Assembly: GCF_000227765.1 (NCBI RefSeq)
Contig: NZ_JH165159.1
Coordinates: forward strand, 1,370,636 to 1,408,787
Direction: 5' to 3'
DNA from: Neisseria wadsworthii 9715
Lineage (GTDB): Bacteria > Pseudomonadota > Gammaproteobacteria > Burkholderiales > Neisseriaceae
Length of the DNA: 38,152 bases
Shown here: positions 8,882 to 17,752 of the stretch, piece after piece
Position numbering within the stretch: position 1 is the stretch's first letter
Layout of the letters: the number at the start of each line of letters is the position of its first letter
The notes under the pieces: generated by a model
The model's input: only the letters and a program-made list of their open reading frames with translations
Database searches by the model: none
What the model was told of the DNA's origin: nothing
Position numbers and translations under genes: made by a program

Positions 8882-9062
8882 TTTGGGTCGAGGTTTTTTT
8901 AAGACCTGTACGGTAAGGATTTTGCTTTTGGCAGTCAGAAAATTTTGACAAACCCAGTAACTGAAAAACTTATATTCAGTTAAAGCAAGGCAATGTTGTG
9001 ATGAATTATTGAGTTTTTTGGCTATATTAGGTTAGAAAAATAAGTTTAGTAATCGATTAAAG

Positions 9063-9085
9063 CCGCCTGAAAAAGGCGGTTTGCT
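9063..9085 (+). terminator. Hairpin downstream of ftsK
   Basis: CCGCCT at 9063-9068 pairs with AGGCGG at 9074-9079, and TTTGCTTTT follows. It lies 180 bases after the ftsK stop, just before the transporter gene, and has no uptake sequence. Confidence 0.5.
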
Positions 9086-9125
9086 TTTGATTCACCGCAT
9101 AATTTTTATATTTAAAGAGACATAA

Positions 9126-10343
9126 ATGCAAGGGAAACGCGTTTTAACCGATAAACAAATGGCTTTCTTACTAGCCACGATGACGGCACTGATGCCGCTT
9201 TCTGTTGATGGCTATCTGCCTGCGCTGGTTCAAATTTCGGAAGAGCTGAATGCAGATATTCATATGATTGAAAAAAGTCTCAGCACATTCTTGCTGGGGG
9301 TGGCTTTCGGGCAGCTTGTAGGCGGCTCTGTTTCAGATATTAAAGGGCGCAGAGTTGTGGCATTGAGCGGTTTGGCTGTTTATATTTCTGCGAGTTTGGG
9401 GTTGGCTTTGCTGCAAACGGCCGAGCAGCTATTGTTTTTACGGGCTGTGCAGGCTTTGGGTGCGGGCATGGCGGCGGTTATGGCGGGAGCAGTGGTGCGC
9501 GACCATTATGAAGGGCGGCAAGCCGGACAGATGTTTGCGTTAATCGGCATCATTATGATGGGCGCGCCGCTGGTTGCGCCTATGTTGGGTTCGGTTTTGC
9601 AGATTTTGGGCGGCTGGCGGCTGATTTTTGCCTTTTTGATGATTTATGCACTGTTGGTTTGGGCGCTGATTTATCATTTTCTGCCGCCTTCGGCGCACAG
9701 CGGAAAATTTGATGGCTCATTTGTTTTGGATGTGTGGGCGCGTTATCGGAAAGTTTTACGTACCAAGCCTGCTTTGGGTTTTCTGTTTTTTCAGGCGTTT
9801 AGTTTTTCCTCGATGTTTGCATTTATCACCGAATCGCCGTTTGTGTATATGAAGTTATACGGCGTAAGCCCGCACGCGTATGCTTGGCTGTTCGGCTGCA
9901 ACATTATCACGATGGCGGCGTTTAACCGTTTAACGGCTTATCAGTTGAAAACGGGTAAAAATGCGGAAGATATTTTGAAGTGGGGTGTTTTGGTTCAGAT
10001 ACTCGCCAATATCGGTTTGGCATTGTCTGTATCTGCTTTCGGCTTGCCGCCTATGGTTTTATTGGTTGGCTTTGCGATGATTTCGGTTGGAACGCAAGGC
10101 TTGATTACGGCCAATACGCAAACGTGTTTTATGAGTTATTTTAAGGCTGAGGGGGGAACGGCTAATGCTCTGCTGATGGCTTCCAGCTCTTTGATCGGGG
10201 CGTTTATGGGCTGGCTGACCACGGTGCTGCATGACGGCTCCGCACATGTGATGGTAGGCATGATGCTGGCTTCGAGTATGTGCGGTATCAGCCTGCTTTG
10301 GTTTTATTCGCGAGAAGTTTGGTTGGCGGAGCGTGTTCATTGA
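9126..10343 (+). CDS. Bcr/CflA-family multidrug efflux MFS transporter
   Basis: 405 residues, about 12 membrane helices. The opening (MALMPLSVDGYLPAL-type segment near residues 20-35) and the loop GGSVSDIKGRR after helix 2 (MFS motif A) fit the Bcr/CflA subfamily of proton-driven drug exporters in the inner membrane; the region RAVQALGAGMAAVMAGAVVRD is also typical. Substrate cannot be told from sequence. AAAGAGA upstream of the ATG is the likely ribosome site. Followed directly by an uptake-sequence hairpin that separates it from pheA, so it appears to be a single-gene unit. Confidence 0.9.
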   Translation: MQGKRVLTDKQMAFLLATMTALMPLSVDGYLPALVQISEELNADIHMIEKSLSTFLLGVAFGQLVGGSVSDIKGRRVVALSGLAVYISASLGLALLQTAEQLLFLRAVQALGAGMAAVMAGAVVRDHYEGRQAGQMFALIGIIMMGAPLVAPMLGSVLQILGGWRLIFAFLMIYALLVWALIYHFLPPSAHSGKFDGSFVLDVWARYRKVLRTKPALGFLFFQAFSFSSMFAFITESPFVYMKLYGVSPHAYAWLFGCNIITMAAFNRLTAYQLKTGKNAEDILKWGVLVQILANIGLALSVSAFGLPPMVLLVGFAMISVGTQGLITANTQTCFMSYFKAEGGTANALLMASSSLIGAFMGWLTTVLHDGSAHVMVGMMLASSMCGISLLWFYSREVWLAERVH

Positions 10344-10347
10344 TAAA

Positions 10348-10377
10348 ATGCCTGTCTGAACGCTTTCAGACAGGCAT
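10348..10377 (+). terminator. Uptake-sequence hairpin after the efflux gene
   Basis: Inverted pair (10349-10360, 10365-10376) with a 4-base loop, five bases after the stop codon. The reverse copy is followed 8 bases on by TAAAAT (10386-10391), which may be the -10 of pheA. Confidence 0.75.
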
Positions 10378-10425
10378 TAATCATGTAAAATGCTTGACGA
10401 TAAAATCCTATAAAAGAAAGTTTTT

Positions 10426-11502
10426 ATGTCTTCCGATAAAAAATTGTTGCCGCACCGGCAGGCAATTGATGAAATAGACGCAGAAATATTAAACTTATTA
10501 AACCGGCGGGCGTCTCATGCACGCGCAATCGGTGAATTGAAAGGCACCGGCGTGGTTTATCGCCCCGAGCGGGAAGCGCAGGTTTTATTGCGTATTAAGG
10601 AGTTGAACCAGGGGCCTCTCTCCGGTGAATCTGTTGCGCGTCTCTTCCGCGAAATCATGAGCGAATGCTTGGCTGTGGAGCGACCGTTAACGATTGCTTA
10701 TCTTGGCCCTGAGGGCACGTTTACCCAACAGGCCGCTATCAAGCATTTTGGTCATGCAGCCCATACGCGGGCTTGCGCTACGGTGGACGAGTGTATGCGC
10801 TTGGTGGAGGCCAAGCAGGCGGATTATGCTGTGGTGCCGGTGGAAAATTCAACCGAAGGTTCGGTCGGCCGAACTTTGGATTTGCTGGTGGCCAGCCCGT
10901 TGAAAGCTTGCGGCGAAGTGATTTTGCGTATTCATCATAATCTTTTGCGTAAGCGGGAGGGCATGGAGGGCTTGAAAAAAGTGTATGCCCATGCACAAGC
11001 TTTGGCGCAATGTCAGGCTTGGCTGAGCAAACATTTGCCCGATTCGGTAGAGCGTATTCCGGTATCCAGCAATGGTGAAGCGGCAAGATTGGCATCTTTG
11101 GATGATTCGGCTGCGGCGATTGCGGGGCAAACCGCTGCTGAAATCTACTGCTTGCTTAAACTCAGTTCGAATATTGAAGACGAACCTAATAATACAACCC
11201 GCTTTTTGGTGTTGGGTTACCAAGAAACGGTACCGAGCGGGCAGGATAAAACTTCGCTGGTGTTTTCTACGCCGAACAAGGCCGGTGCGGTCAGCTCTTT
11301 GCTGGAGCCATTCACGGCAGGCGGCATTTCCATGACTAAATTTGAAAGCCGGCCGAGCAAAACGGGGTTGTGGGAATATGTGTTTTTTATCGACATCGAA
11401 GGGCATGTTGATGAAGAACGTGTGCAGGCGGTGTTGCAAAAATTCCGTGAGCGCAATGTGTTTGTAAAAGTGGTGGGCGCTTACCCGCTGGCCGTTATTT
11501 AG
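10426..11502 (+). CDS. pheA: Bifunctional chorismate mutase / prephenate dehydratase
   Basis: 358 residues. Cytoplasmic P-protein that makes phenylpyruvate from chorismate for phenylalanine synthesis. Chorismate mutase domain at about 8-85 (IDEIDAEILNLLNRRA); prephenate dehydratase at about 88-265 with GPEGTF at 94-99, NSTEGSV at 141-147 and the catalytic TRF in TTRFLVLG at 257-264. The C-terminal ACT domain (about 276-355) has ESRP at 307-310, the phenylalanine-binding feedback site. Full length for the family. The next gene starts 19 bases after the stop, so the two are probably co-transcribed. Confidence 0.97.
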   Translation: MSSDKKLLPHRQAIDEIDAEILNLLNRRASHARAIGELKGTGVVYRPEREAQVLLRIKELNQGPLSGESVARLFREIMSECLAVERPLTIAYLGPEGTFTQQAAIKHFGHAAHTRACATVDECMRLVEAKQADYAVVPVENSTEGSVGRTLDLLVASPLKACGEVILRIHHNLLRKREGMEGLKKVYAHAQALAQCQAWLSKHLPDSVERIPVSSNGEAARLASLDDSAAAIAGQTAAEIYCLLKLSSNIEDEPNNTTRFLVLGYQETVPSGQDKTSLVFSTPNKAGAVSSLLEPFTAGGISMTKFESRPSKTGLWEYVFFIDIEGHVDEERVQAVLQKFRERNVFVKVVGAYPLAVI

Positions 11503-11521
11503 ATTGCCGGAAAGTTGCGCT

Positions 11522-12277
11522 ATGCAAGATGCTGCTATTTTAGGTTTGGGTTATTTAGGTAGACCGTTGGCACAGAAGCTTTATCTGAGCGGCTGTCAGG
11601 TAGCAGCGGTGAAAAGAAGTCTATCTTCTGACGATGTCAACTTACCCGTCAGCTTGAAATGCGCCGATTTCAACGATATTGTGCAGCACCGCTCTATATT
11701 CGATCAAACTTGGGCGGATAAACCTGTTTGGATGTGTTTATTACCGCCTACCCCTTTTGCTGCTTATGATGCCTGTCTGAAAAACTGGTGTAATTTGGCA
11801 AACGAGTATGGTATCAAGCATTTGGTATTTTCCAGCAGCATCAGCGTTTATGGCAGCAGAGAGCGTGAATGTAATGAAGAAAGCCTGCTTGAGCCTGAAA
11901 CAGAGAGTGCGTGCAAAATTGTGGAGGCAGAAACCGTATTTCTACAAAGCGGAATTGAGCATGTGGATATTCTGCGTTTGGGTGGGCTTTATTCTGCAAG
12001 TCGCCATCCCTTAAACCGCATTTTGCAACAGGGTAAGGCCATACCGAATGGTAACCAGCGGGTAAATATGGTGCATCAAGACGCAGCAGTATCTGCTTTG
12101 TTTAACGCGGTAATGAATCCGAACGGCATACGCATCCGCAATATTGTGGCGCAAGATCATCCCACCAAACGAGAATTTTATACCGCGCAAGCCCAGAGCT
12201 TGGGTTTACCGGTTCCTGAATTTGAAACGGGTAATGGCGGCGGCAAGATAGTGCGTACGCTGTTTGACGATATTTAA
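11522..12277 (+). CDS. NAD(P)-binding epimerase/SDR-like protein (YeeZ type)
   Basis: 251 residues from ATG at 11522. The N-terminal AAILGLGYLGRPLA carries a GxGxxG-type dinucleotide-binding loop, and the middle VFSSSISVYG segment matches extended SDR proteins (the YxxxK tyrosine is not obvious), so it resembles the YeeZ family rather than a classical epimerase. The substrate is unknown. A TTG at 11504 is an alternative start, but GGAAAG at good spacing favours the ATG. Codons for DACLK (near residues 83-87) are an uptake sequence in frame (11770-11781). Confidence 0.75.
   Translation: MQDAAILGLGYLGRPLAQKLYLSGCQVAAVKRSLSSDDVNLPVSLKCADFNDIVQHRSIFDQTWADKPVWMCLLPPTPFAAYDACLKNWCNLANEYGIKHLVFSSSISVYGSRERECNEESLLEPETESACKIVEAETVFLQSGIEHVDILRLGGLYSASRHPLNRILQQGKAIPNGNQRVNMVHQDAAVSALFNAVMNPNGIRIRNIVAQDHPTKREFYTAQAQSLGLPVPEFETGNGGGKIVRTLFDDI
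11770..11781 (+). repeat. Uptake sequence inside the SDR-like gene
   Basis: Perfect TGCCTGTCTGAA in coding sequence, read as ACLK. Confidence 0.9.
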
Positions 12278-12356
12278 TGATTAAGCTTTGCAAAACAGAA
12301 GTTTTGTCACGATAGAATAACCGGTGTGTTTGATATGCTAGAAATGCTGTCGGATA

Positions 12357-12368
12357 TGCCTGTCTGAA
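12357..12368 (+). repeat. Uptake sequence just upstream of ubiJ
   Basis: Perfect copy ending 15 bases before the ubiJ start codon; its GAAAG tail falls where the ribosome site would be. Confidence 0.9.
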
Positions 12369-12383
12369 AGATATTGAAAATAT

Positions 12384-12944
12384 ATGTTTGTTTTACCGAT
12401 TATTAATCATCTGATTCAACAAAATCCTGAAACACAGGCTCAATTGGCGGGCTATAACGGCATCGTACTTGATTTGAACCTAGCCGGTTTGCGCGTGCAC
12501 GGCCAATTTGACCCGAACGGTTTTCTGGTGCAGTCGGATAAACCTGCCGACACCGTGTTAACTTTTCATGAAAGCGCGATGCAAAAGATCTTGCGTAGGG
12601 AAATGCCGGGAGTGGGCGATTTCAGCATAGAGGGCGATCAGGAGCTGGGCTTCAACCTGCTGCCGCTTCTGGGCAGTCTGCGTTATTATGCCAGCGACGA
12701 TTTGGGCCGGATATTTGGCGATGCGGCTGCCGGCAGCATCATGATGCGAACCCAGAAATTGGGTGCGACATTAAAACAAATCGGTCAAAGCTTGATGGGG
12801 CAGGCATCGGATTATGCAAAAGAGCAGAGTGCGCCCGTTATTACGCGGGAAGAATTTGACGAATGGGCGGATGAAGTGGATCGTTTGCGTGACGATGTGG
12901 CGCGTTTGCATGCCCGTTTGGATAAACTGGAGCGCGATTGGTAA
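12384..12944 (+). CDS. ubiJ: Ubiquinone biosynthesis accessory factor UbiJ (SCP2 domain)
   Basis: 186 residues. An SCP2-type lipid-binding domain occupies about 15-110 (LDLNLAGLRVHGQFDPNGFLVQ, DFSIEGDQELGFNLLPLLGSL), followed by a helical C-terminal part ending in a charged coiled coil (EVDRLRDDVARLHARLDKLE). This layout matches UbiJ, which helps assemble the ubiquinone-synthesis complex and holds the hydrophobic intermediates. The usual neighbours ubiE and ubiB are not in the window. Convergent with the OPT transporter; both end at the hairpin at 13000-13047. Confidence 0.85.
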   Translation: MFVLPIINHLIQQNPETQAQLAGYNGIVLDLNLAGLRVHGQFDPNGFLVQSDKPADTVLTFHESAMQKILRREMPGVGDFSIEGDQELGFNLLPLLGSLRYYASDDLGRIFGDAAAGSIMMRTQKLGATLKQIGQSLMGQASDYAKEQSAPVITREEFDEWADEVDRLRDDVARLHARLDKLERDW

Positions 12945-12999
12945 AGGAAGTTTATAACTGAATTTTTTGTGCTTTAACTTGATCACTTGTGCATCGTAA

Positions 13000-13047
13000 T
13001 GAACACAATGCCTGTCTGAAATCTTTTTCAGACAGGCATTGTGTTCA
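13000..13047. terminator. Long bidirectional uptake-sequence hairpin
   Basis: Perfect 22-bp arms (13000-13021 and 13026-13047) with a 4-base loop TCTT, the longest of this type here, built round an inverted pair (13009-13020, 13027-13038) and extended by TGAACACA on the left arm and its complement on the right. It separates convergent ubiJ and the OPT gene. Confidence 0.8.
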
Positions 13048-13054
13048 TTAAAAC

Positions 13055-15088
13055 TCAGCGTGCAGAATTGAAAACGCGTTTGGCAAAAATTACCATACCA
13101 ATTACAAACGCGGCCAAGCCCAGCCATGAGGCAACCGTATCCCAGTTTTCCAGATTCAGTGCCAATGGCGCATCAGAACCGCCGCCGGTTACTGAAACGG
13201 CAATGATAAAGGCCAGAATCACGCCGATTAAACTTTCACCGACAATTAAACCGGCGGCGAACAGTGTGCCGATGCGGTCGGCATTTTTTAGCCGCAGGTC
13301 GGTGTTATCCGCATAACGTTTGCGAATGCGGTATTTAATCCACGCCGCTAAAAATGCACCGAACACAATGGGCACGTTAACCGAAGGTGGCAAATAAATA
13401 CCCATACCTACCGCTAAAACCGGCAGGCTTAGTTTGGCGGAAGAGCTTTTCTTCAGAACCAAATCTACAATAATCAAGGTTACGCCGATGCCCACGCCGA
13501 AGAAAATATAATCCCATTGCAGGTTATGCGCGAAGATACCTTGGGCGATAGTGGTCATCAAAGTAGCCTGAGGTGCGGCCAAAGCTTGCGATACGTCCAT
13601 ATTCGGGCGCGGCATGGCGCCGGTAAACCCGTAAGCCTGATACAAGAGTTCCAATACAGGAGAAATCACGATAGAGCCGACGATACAGCCGATAATCAGC
13701 GCAATTTGCTGCAAGCGTGGTGTAGCTTTAACCAAATAGCCGGTTTTCAAGTCTTGTAGATTGTCGTTGGAAATCGAGGCGATGGAAATAACCGCAGAGC
13801 CGCAAAACAGCGTTAATGCCAGCAGGAATTGGCGGTTGCCTTCATCCGCAAATAAACCGGCAGATTCTCCTACAAGTAATAAAACCAATGAAATCGTAAG
13901 AATCGAAATGATGCCGATGCCTGAAATCGGGCTGGAAGAAGAGCCGACCAAACCCGCCATATAACCGCAGGCCGCTGCAACCAAAAAGCCAATCACAAAA
14001 GCCAGCAGCGTACATACCACTACCAGAGCCCACGCAATGCCGGCAGGCATTTGAGCAGCAGCAATAAAATGGTAAAAGCAGAAACCCAATGTAACCATCA
14101 TGCCTAAAGCCCATAAAATCATGGCTTGAGGAGACAAATCTTGTTCTACACGTTCGGTAGATACTTCAGCACCTCCGCGGATCGCTTTAAATGAAAGCCT
14201 CATGCCTTCCATCATAGGCTTTAGCAAGGTGATCAAAGTCCAAATCGCTGCAATGCCGATGGTGCCTGCGCCGATAAAGCGCACTTTTTCTTTCCAAAGC
14301 TGCATACCATAAGCTGCCATGTCCATGTCGGTCGGTTGGGGGATGGTGGCGGAAAAATAGGGAACAGCGCCACCCCATGCAATTAGAATGCCTACCAAAA
14401 TGGCAATGCCGCCGGTTAAACCGACTAAATACCCTGCGCCAAGCAGAGCCAGAGAAAAGCCCATGGGCAATTGAAAGATTGCAGCGCCTGCTTTAAACCA
14501 GTAGCTTGCACTATCTGCAACCACGCGCAAACCGCCGGTTAAAAAGCTCAGTACACCGGCTAAAATGCCGCCGGCCGCAATATCTTTAATACCGCTGCCA
14601 CTGGTTTGTTTTTCTTCCTCTTCGTTATGCTCGCCGCTGCCGACTTTTAAAATTTCAGCCGCTGCAACGCCTTCAGGGTAGGGCAGATCGCTTTTCACGA
14701 CCATCGCATAACGTAAAGGGATAGTGAAAATTACGCCCAAAATACCGCCGGCCATACACAGCAAAGTGGTTTGCCAAAATGGAAAACCGCTCCAATACCC
14801 GGCCATCAGCAAACCCGGTAATACGAAAATAATAGTCGATAAAGTGCCGGCAGCCGAAGCTTGAGTTTGCACCATATTATTTTCAAGAATATTGCTGCCT
14901 TTGGCAAATTTAAGAATGGCCATAGAAATCACGGCGGCAGGAATCGAAGAAGCAAAAGTAAGCCCTACTTTCAAGCCTAAATATACGTTGGACGCAGTAA
15001 AAATCACTGTAATCAGCGCGCCCAAAACCATGCCGCGCAAAGTAAGTTCGCGGTAGCCCGCATAAGGGTCTTGGTGTGTTGTTGACAT
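13055..15088 (-). CDS. OPT-family oligopeptide transporter
   Basis: 677 residues from ATG at 15088 (MSTTHQDPYAGYRELTLRG). Highly hydrophobic, about 15-16 helices. ELTLRGMVLGALITVIFTASNVYLGLKVGLTFASSIPAAVISMAILK and the loop DLPYPEGVAAAEIL are hallmark segments of the OPT superfamily, bacterial branch; members import peptides or metal chelates. The acidic loop EHNEEEEKQ is cytoplasmic by prediction. Upstream in-frame starts at 15100 (ATG) and 15112 (TTG) are possible, but the chosen ATG gives the normal N-terminus. Single-gene unit. Confidence 0.9.
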   Translation of the reverse strand: MSTTHQDPYAGYRELTLRGMVLGALITVIFTASNVYLGLKVGLTFASSIPAAVISMAILKFAKGSNILENNMVQTQASAAGTLSTIIFVLPGLLMAGYWSGFPFWQTTLLCMAGGILGVIFTIPLRYAMVVKSDLPYPEGVAAAEILKVGSGEHNEEEEKQTSGSGIKDIAAGGILAGVLSFLTGGLRVVADSASYWFKAGAAIFQLPMGFSLALLGAGYLVGLTGGIAILVGILIAWGGAVPYFSATIPQPTDMDMAAYGMQLWKEKVRFIGAGTIGIAAIWTLITLLKPMMEGMRLSFKAIRGGAEVSTERVEQDLSPQAMILWALGMMVTLGFCFYHFIAAAQMPAGIAWALVVVCTLLAFVIGFLVAAACGYMAGLVGSSSSPISGIGIISILTISLVLLLVGESAGLFADEGNRQFLLALTLFCGSAVISIASISNDNLQDLKTGYLVKATPRLQQIALIIGCIVGSIVISPVLELLYQAYGFTGAMPRPNMDVSQALAAPQATLMTTIAQGIFAHNLQWDYIFFGVGIGVTLIIVDLVLKKSSSAKLSLPVLAVGMGIYLPPSVNVPIVFGAFLAAWIKYRIRKRYADNTDLRLKNADRIGTLFAAGLIVGESLIGVILAFIIAVSVTGGGSDAPLALNLENWDTVASWLGLAAFVIGMVIFAKRVFNSAR

Positions 15089-15220
15089 ATTTTTTACCAT
15101 GTGGAATTGCAAAATAAGCTTTGTGTTAAGTTGGTATAATGTTTTGTTAATAAATAAATGTCAAGAAATGCGTGCATAATATTTAGATTTTTTGAGCGTC
15201 TCTTTGTTTATTTGAAGCAA

Positions 15221-15254
15221 AAAATGCCTGTCTGAAATTTCAGACAGGCATTTT
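15221..15254 (-). terminator. Uptake-sequence hairpin after tkt
   Basis: Inverted pair (15225-15236, 15239-15250) flanked by A4 and T4, 17 bases beyond the tkt stop on the minus strand. Confidence 0.75.
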
Positions 15255-15270
15255 AAAAACAATATGTTAA

Positions 15271-17259
15271 TTAAACCAAAACTGCTTTCACTGCGGTAAC
15301 GACATTGTCTACGGTAAAGCCGAATTCTTTAAACAGCAGTTCTGCCGGGGCCGATTCGCCGAAACGGTCGAGGCCGACTACGGCACCGTTCAGGCCGACG
15401 TATTTGTACCAGCCGTCGGTAACGCCTGCTTCAACGGCGATACGCGGCAGGTTTTGCGGCAGTACGCTGTTGCGGTAGGCGGCATCTTGCCGGTCGAATA
15501 TGTTGGTGGACGGTATAGAAACGACGTTTACGGCAATGCCTTGCTCGGCCAATGCTTTTTGTGCGTTCAGAGCCAACTCGACTTCGGAGCCGGTGGCAAT
15601 CACCACGGCTTGGGCTTGGCCGTTTTCGGCTTCGCTGATGACATAGCCGCCGCGTTTAATGTTATCCAGCTGGGCTTGGCTGCGCGGGATAAACGGCAGG
15701 TTTTGGCGGCTGAAAATCAGGCAGCTTGGATGGTCGGCGGCTTTGGCCGCTTCCGCCCATGCCACCAGCGATTCGGCGGTATCGCACGGCCGCCATACGG
15801 TCATGTTGGGAATCAGACGCAGGGTGGCGGTTTGCTCGACGGGTTGGTGGGTGGGGCCGTCTTCGCCGAGGCCGATGGAATCGTGGGTGAATACGAAGAT
15901 TGGGTTGATTTTCATCAGCGAGGCCATGCGCAGGGCGTTGCGGGCGTATTCGCTGAACATCAGGAAGGTTGCGCCGAAGGGTTTCACGCCGCCGTGCAGG
16001 GTCATGCCGTTCATGATGGCGGCCATGCCGAATTCGCGTACGCCGTAGTGGATATAGTTGCCGCCGTTTTCGCTGGTTACGGCTTTGCTTGCCGACCAAT
16101 CGGTGAGGTTCGACGGGGTGAGGTCGGCGGAACCGCCTACAAATTCAGGCAAGACTTTTGCGAGGATTTCAATGCTGTTTTGGCTGGCCTTGCGGGTGGC
16201 GATTTTTTCGGCTTTGTCGCACACTTCTTTCAAGGCCGTCTGAACATAGGCATCGAAGTTTTCCGGCAGAGTGCCGTTCATGCGGCGCACGAATTCGGCG
16301 GCTTCGGCGGGAAATTTTTCTTGATAACGGGCGAATTTTTCATTCCATTCGGCTTCGAGTTTTGCGCCTTTTTCTTTGGCGCTCCACGCGGCGTAAACGT
16401 CTTGCGGGATTTCAAACGGGCCGTGGTTCCAGCCCAAATGTTTGCGGGTGGCTTCGATTTCTTCGGCTCCCAACGGTGCACCGTGGGTTTTGTGGCTGCC
16501 TTCTTTGGTGGCCGCGCCTTTGCCGATAAGGGTTTTGCAGCAGATGATAGAAGGTTTGCCGGTTTCGGCTTTGGCTGCTTCGATGGCTGTCTGAATGGCG
16601 GCGGTGTCGTGGCCGTTTACGTTCGGCACCACATGCCAGCCATAGCTTTCAAAGCGTTGAGGAATGTTTTCGGTAAACCAGCCGTCTACTTTACCGTCGA
16701 TGGAAATATTGTTGTCGTCGTAGAGTACAATCAGCTTGCCCAAGCCCAAAGTGCCGGCCAGAGAGCAGGCTTCGTGCGACACGCCTTCCATCAGGCAGCC
16801 GTCGCCCATGAATACGTAGGTGTGGTGGTCGACGATATCGAGGCCGTCTTTATTGAATTCGGAGGCGAGGATTTTTTCCGCCAGCGCCATACCGACTGCG
16901 TTGGCAATGCCTTGCCCTAATGGGCCGGTGGTGGTTTCTACACCGTCGGTGTAGCCATATTCTGGGTGGCCGGGAGTTTTGCTGTGTAATTGGCGGAAGT
17001 TTTTTAAATCTTCAATAGATACGTTATAGCCGGTAAGGTGCAACAGGCTGTAAAGAATCATGGAAGCGTGGCCGTTGGAAAGCACGAAACGGTCACGGTT
17101 GTAGAATTTTGGGTTGGCGGGGTTATGGTTTAAAAATTTCGTCCACAACACTTCGGCCATTTCAGCCATGCCCATCGGCGCACCGGGGTGGCCGGAATTG
17201 GCTTTTTGCACTGCGTCTACTGATAAAAAGCGGATGGCGTTTGCTAAGGGAGAAGCCAT
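15271..17259 (-). CDS. tkt: Transketolase
   Basis: 662 residues, the full family length. Thiamine-diphosphate enzyme of the pentose phosphate pathway that moves two-carbon units between sugar phosphates. HPGAPMG near residue 24, the GDGCLMEG cofactor motif at 152-159, and the [17 protein letters not shown] block in the second domain are all intact. Ribosome site AAGGATT lies 8 bases before the ATG, and a good promoter is 40-65 bases upstream. It carries a perfect AG-dialect uptake sequence AGGCCGTCTGAA at 16233-16244, unlike the TG dialect elsewhere; the long open frame on the opposite strand is a codon-usage shadow. Confidence 0.97.
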   Translation of the reverse strand: MASPLANAIRFLSVDAVQKANSGHPGAPMGMAEMAEVLWTKFLNHNPANPKFYNRDRFVLSNGHASMILYSLLHLTGYNVSIEDLKNFRQLHSKTPGHPEYGYTDGVETTTGPLGQGIANAVGMALAEKILASEFNKDGLDIVDHHTYVFMGDGCLMEGVSHEACSLAGTLGLGKLIVLYDDNNISIDGKVDGWFTENIPQRFESYGWHVVPNVNGHDTAAIQTAIEAAKAETGKPSIICCKTLIGKGAATKEGSHKTHGAPLGAEEIEATRKHLGWNHGPFEIPQDVYAAWSAKEKGAKLEAEWNEKFARYQEKFPAEAAEFVRRMNGTLPENFDAYVQTALKEVCDKAEKIATRKASQNSIEILAKVLPEFVGGSADLTPSNLTDWSASKAVTSENGGNYIHYGVREFGMAAIMNGMTLHGGVKPFGATFLMFSEYARNALRMASLMKINPIFVFTHDSIGLGEDGPTHQPVEQTATLRLIPNMTVWRPCDTAESLVAWAEAAKAADHPSCLIFSRQNLPFIPRSQAQLDNIKRGGYVISEAENGQAQAVVIATGSEVELALNAQKALAEQGIAVNVVSIPSTNIFDRQDAAYRNSVLPQNLPRIAVEAGVTDGWYKYVGLNGAVVGLDRFGESAPAELLFKEFGFTVDNVVTAVKAVLV
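16233..16244 (+). repeat. AG-dialect uptake sequence inside tkt
   Basis: AGGCCGTCTGAA, a perfect match to the AG-DUS used by other Neisseria, not to the TG dialect of this genome. On the coding strand it encodes VQTAL. Confidence 0.85.
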
Positions 17260-17296
17260 GTTTTAATCCTTATGTTGTGGTTGCGACAAGCTTGGG

Positions 17297-17325
17297 ATTA
17301 TCCGGCTTTTTATATGGTCTTTCAA
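17297..17325 (-). promoter_or_regulatory. tkt: Promoter of tkt
   Basis: On the minus strand TTGAAA (plus 17320-17325) and GATAAT (17297-17302) are separated by exactly 17 bases. The transcript would start about 30 bases before the tkt ATG. Confidence 0.65.
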
Positions 17326-17752
17326 GCAGAGAAGGCATTAAAAATGGCTTTAAAAATTGCCTGAAATAATCAAAAAATAATGGCAGGATGGGTTGAAAAT
17401 ACAATATCCTACGAATAAGTTTCTGAGAAGAGCTTTTATTTGTAACTGTAGATATAGTTAAAAATGAATAAGGACAACCGATTTTCCTAAAAAAAGCACC
17501 GCTTTTCTCATAAATCAATGAAAAAATAGTTTTGTTGTTATGCTGTGAAAAAAAAGAAATATTAGTAAAAAAATTGTAAACAAAGGGGTTTCATTTAGCT
17601 GCCAAAAATTCAGATTTGGATTGCTTTTAAGGGGGCAATTAAATCATTTTCGGTAATTATAATTATAGAAGCATTACTGGTTTTGATTTTCAGTTTTTAA
17701 AATAATCATAAAGAATTATTATAAATTTAAGATTCAACAAAAGGACGGACAC
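17326..17752. other. AT-rich spacer between tkt and the acyltransferase gene
   Basis: About 430 very AT-rich bases with long A and T runs and no uptake sequence. No gene is supported: an 82-codon frame on the minus strand (17270-17518) overlaps the tkt promoter and has no ribosome site. A weak promoter, TTGATT (17683-17688) and TCATAA (17706-17711) with 17-base spacing, could serve the next gene. Confidence 0.5.

Noticed and set aside
10849-11439. 196-codon minus-strand frame inside pheA
   Set aside because: Antisense to intact, conserved pheA; no ribosome site or known domain.
15454-16920. 488-codon open frame on the plus strand opposite tkt
   Set aside because: It lies wholly antisense to a clearly conserved transketolase; its composition (G/F/V/A-rich) is what complementary high-expression codons give, with no domain or good ribosome site.
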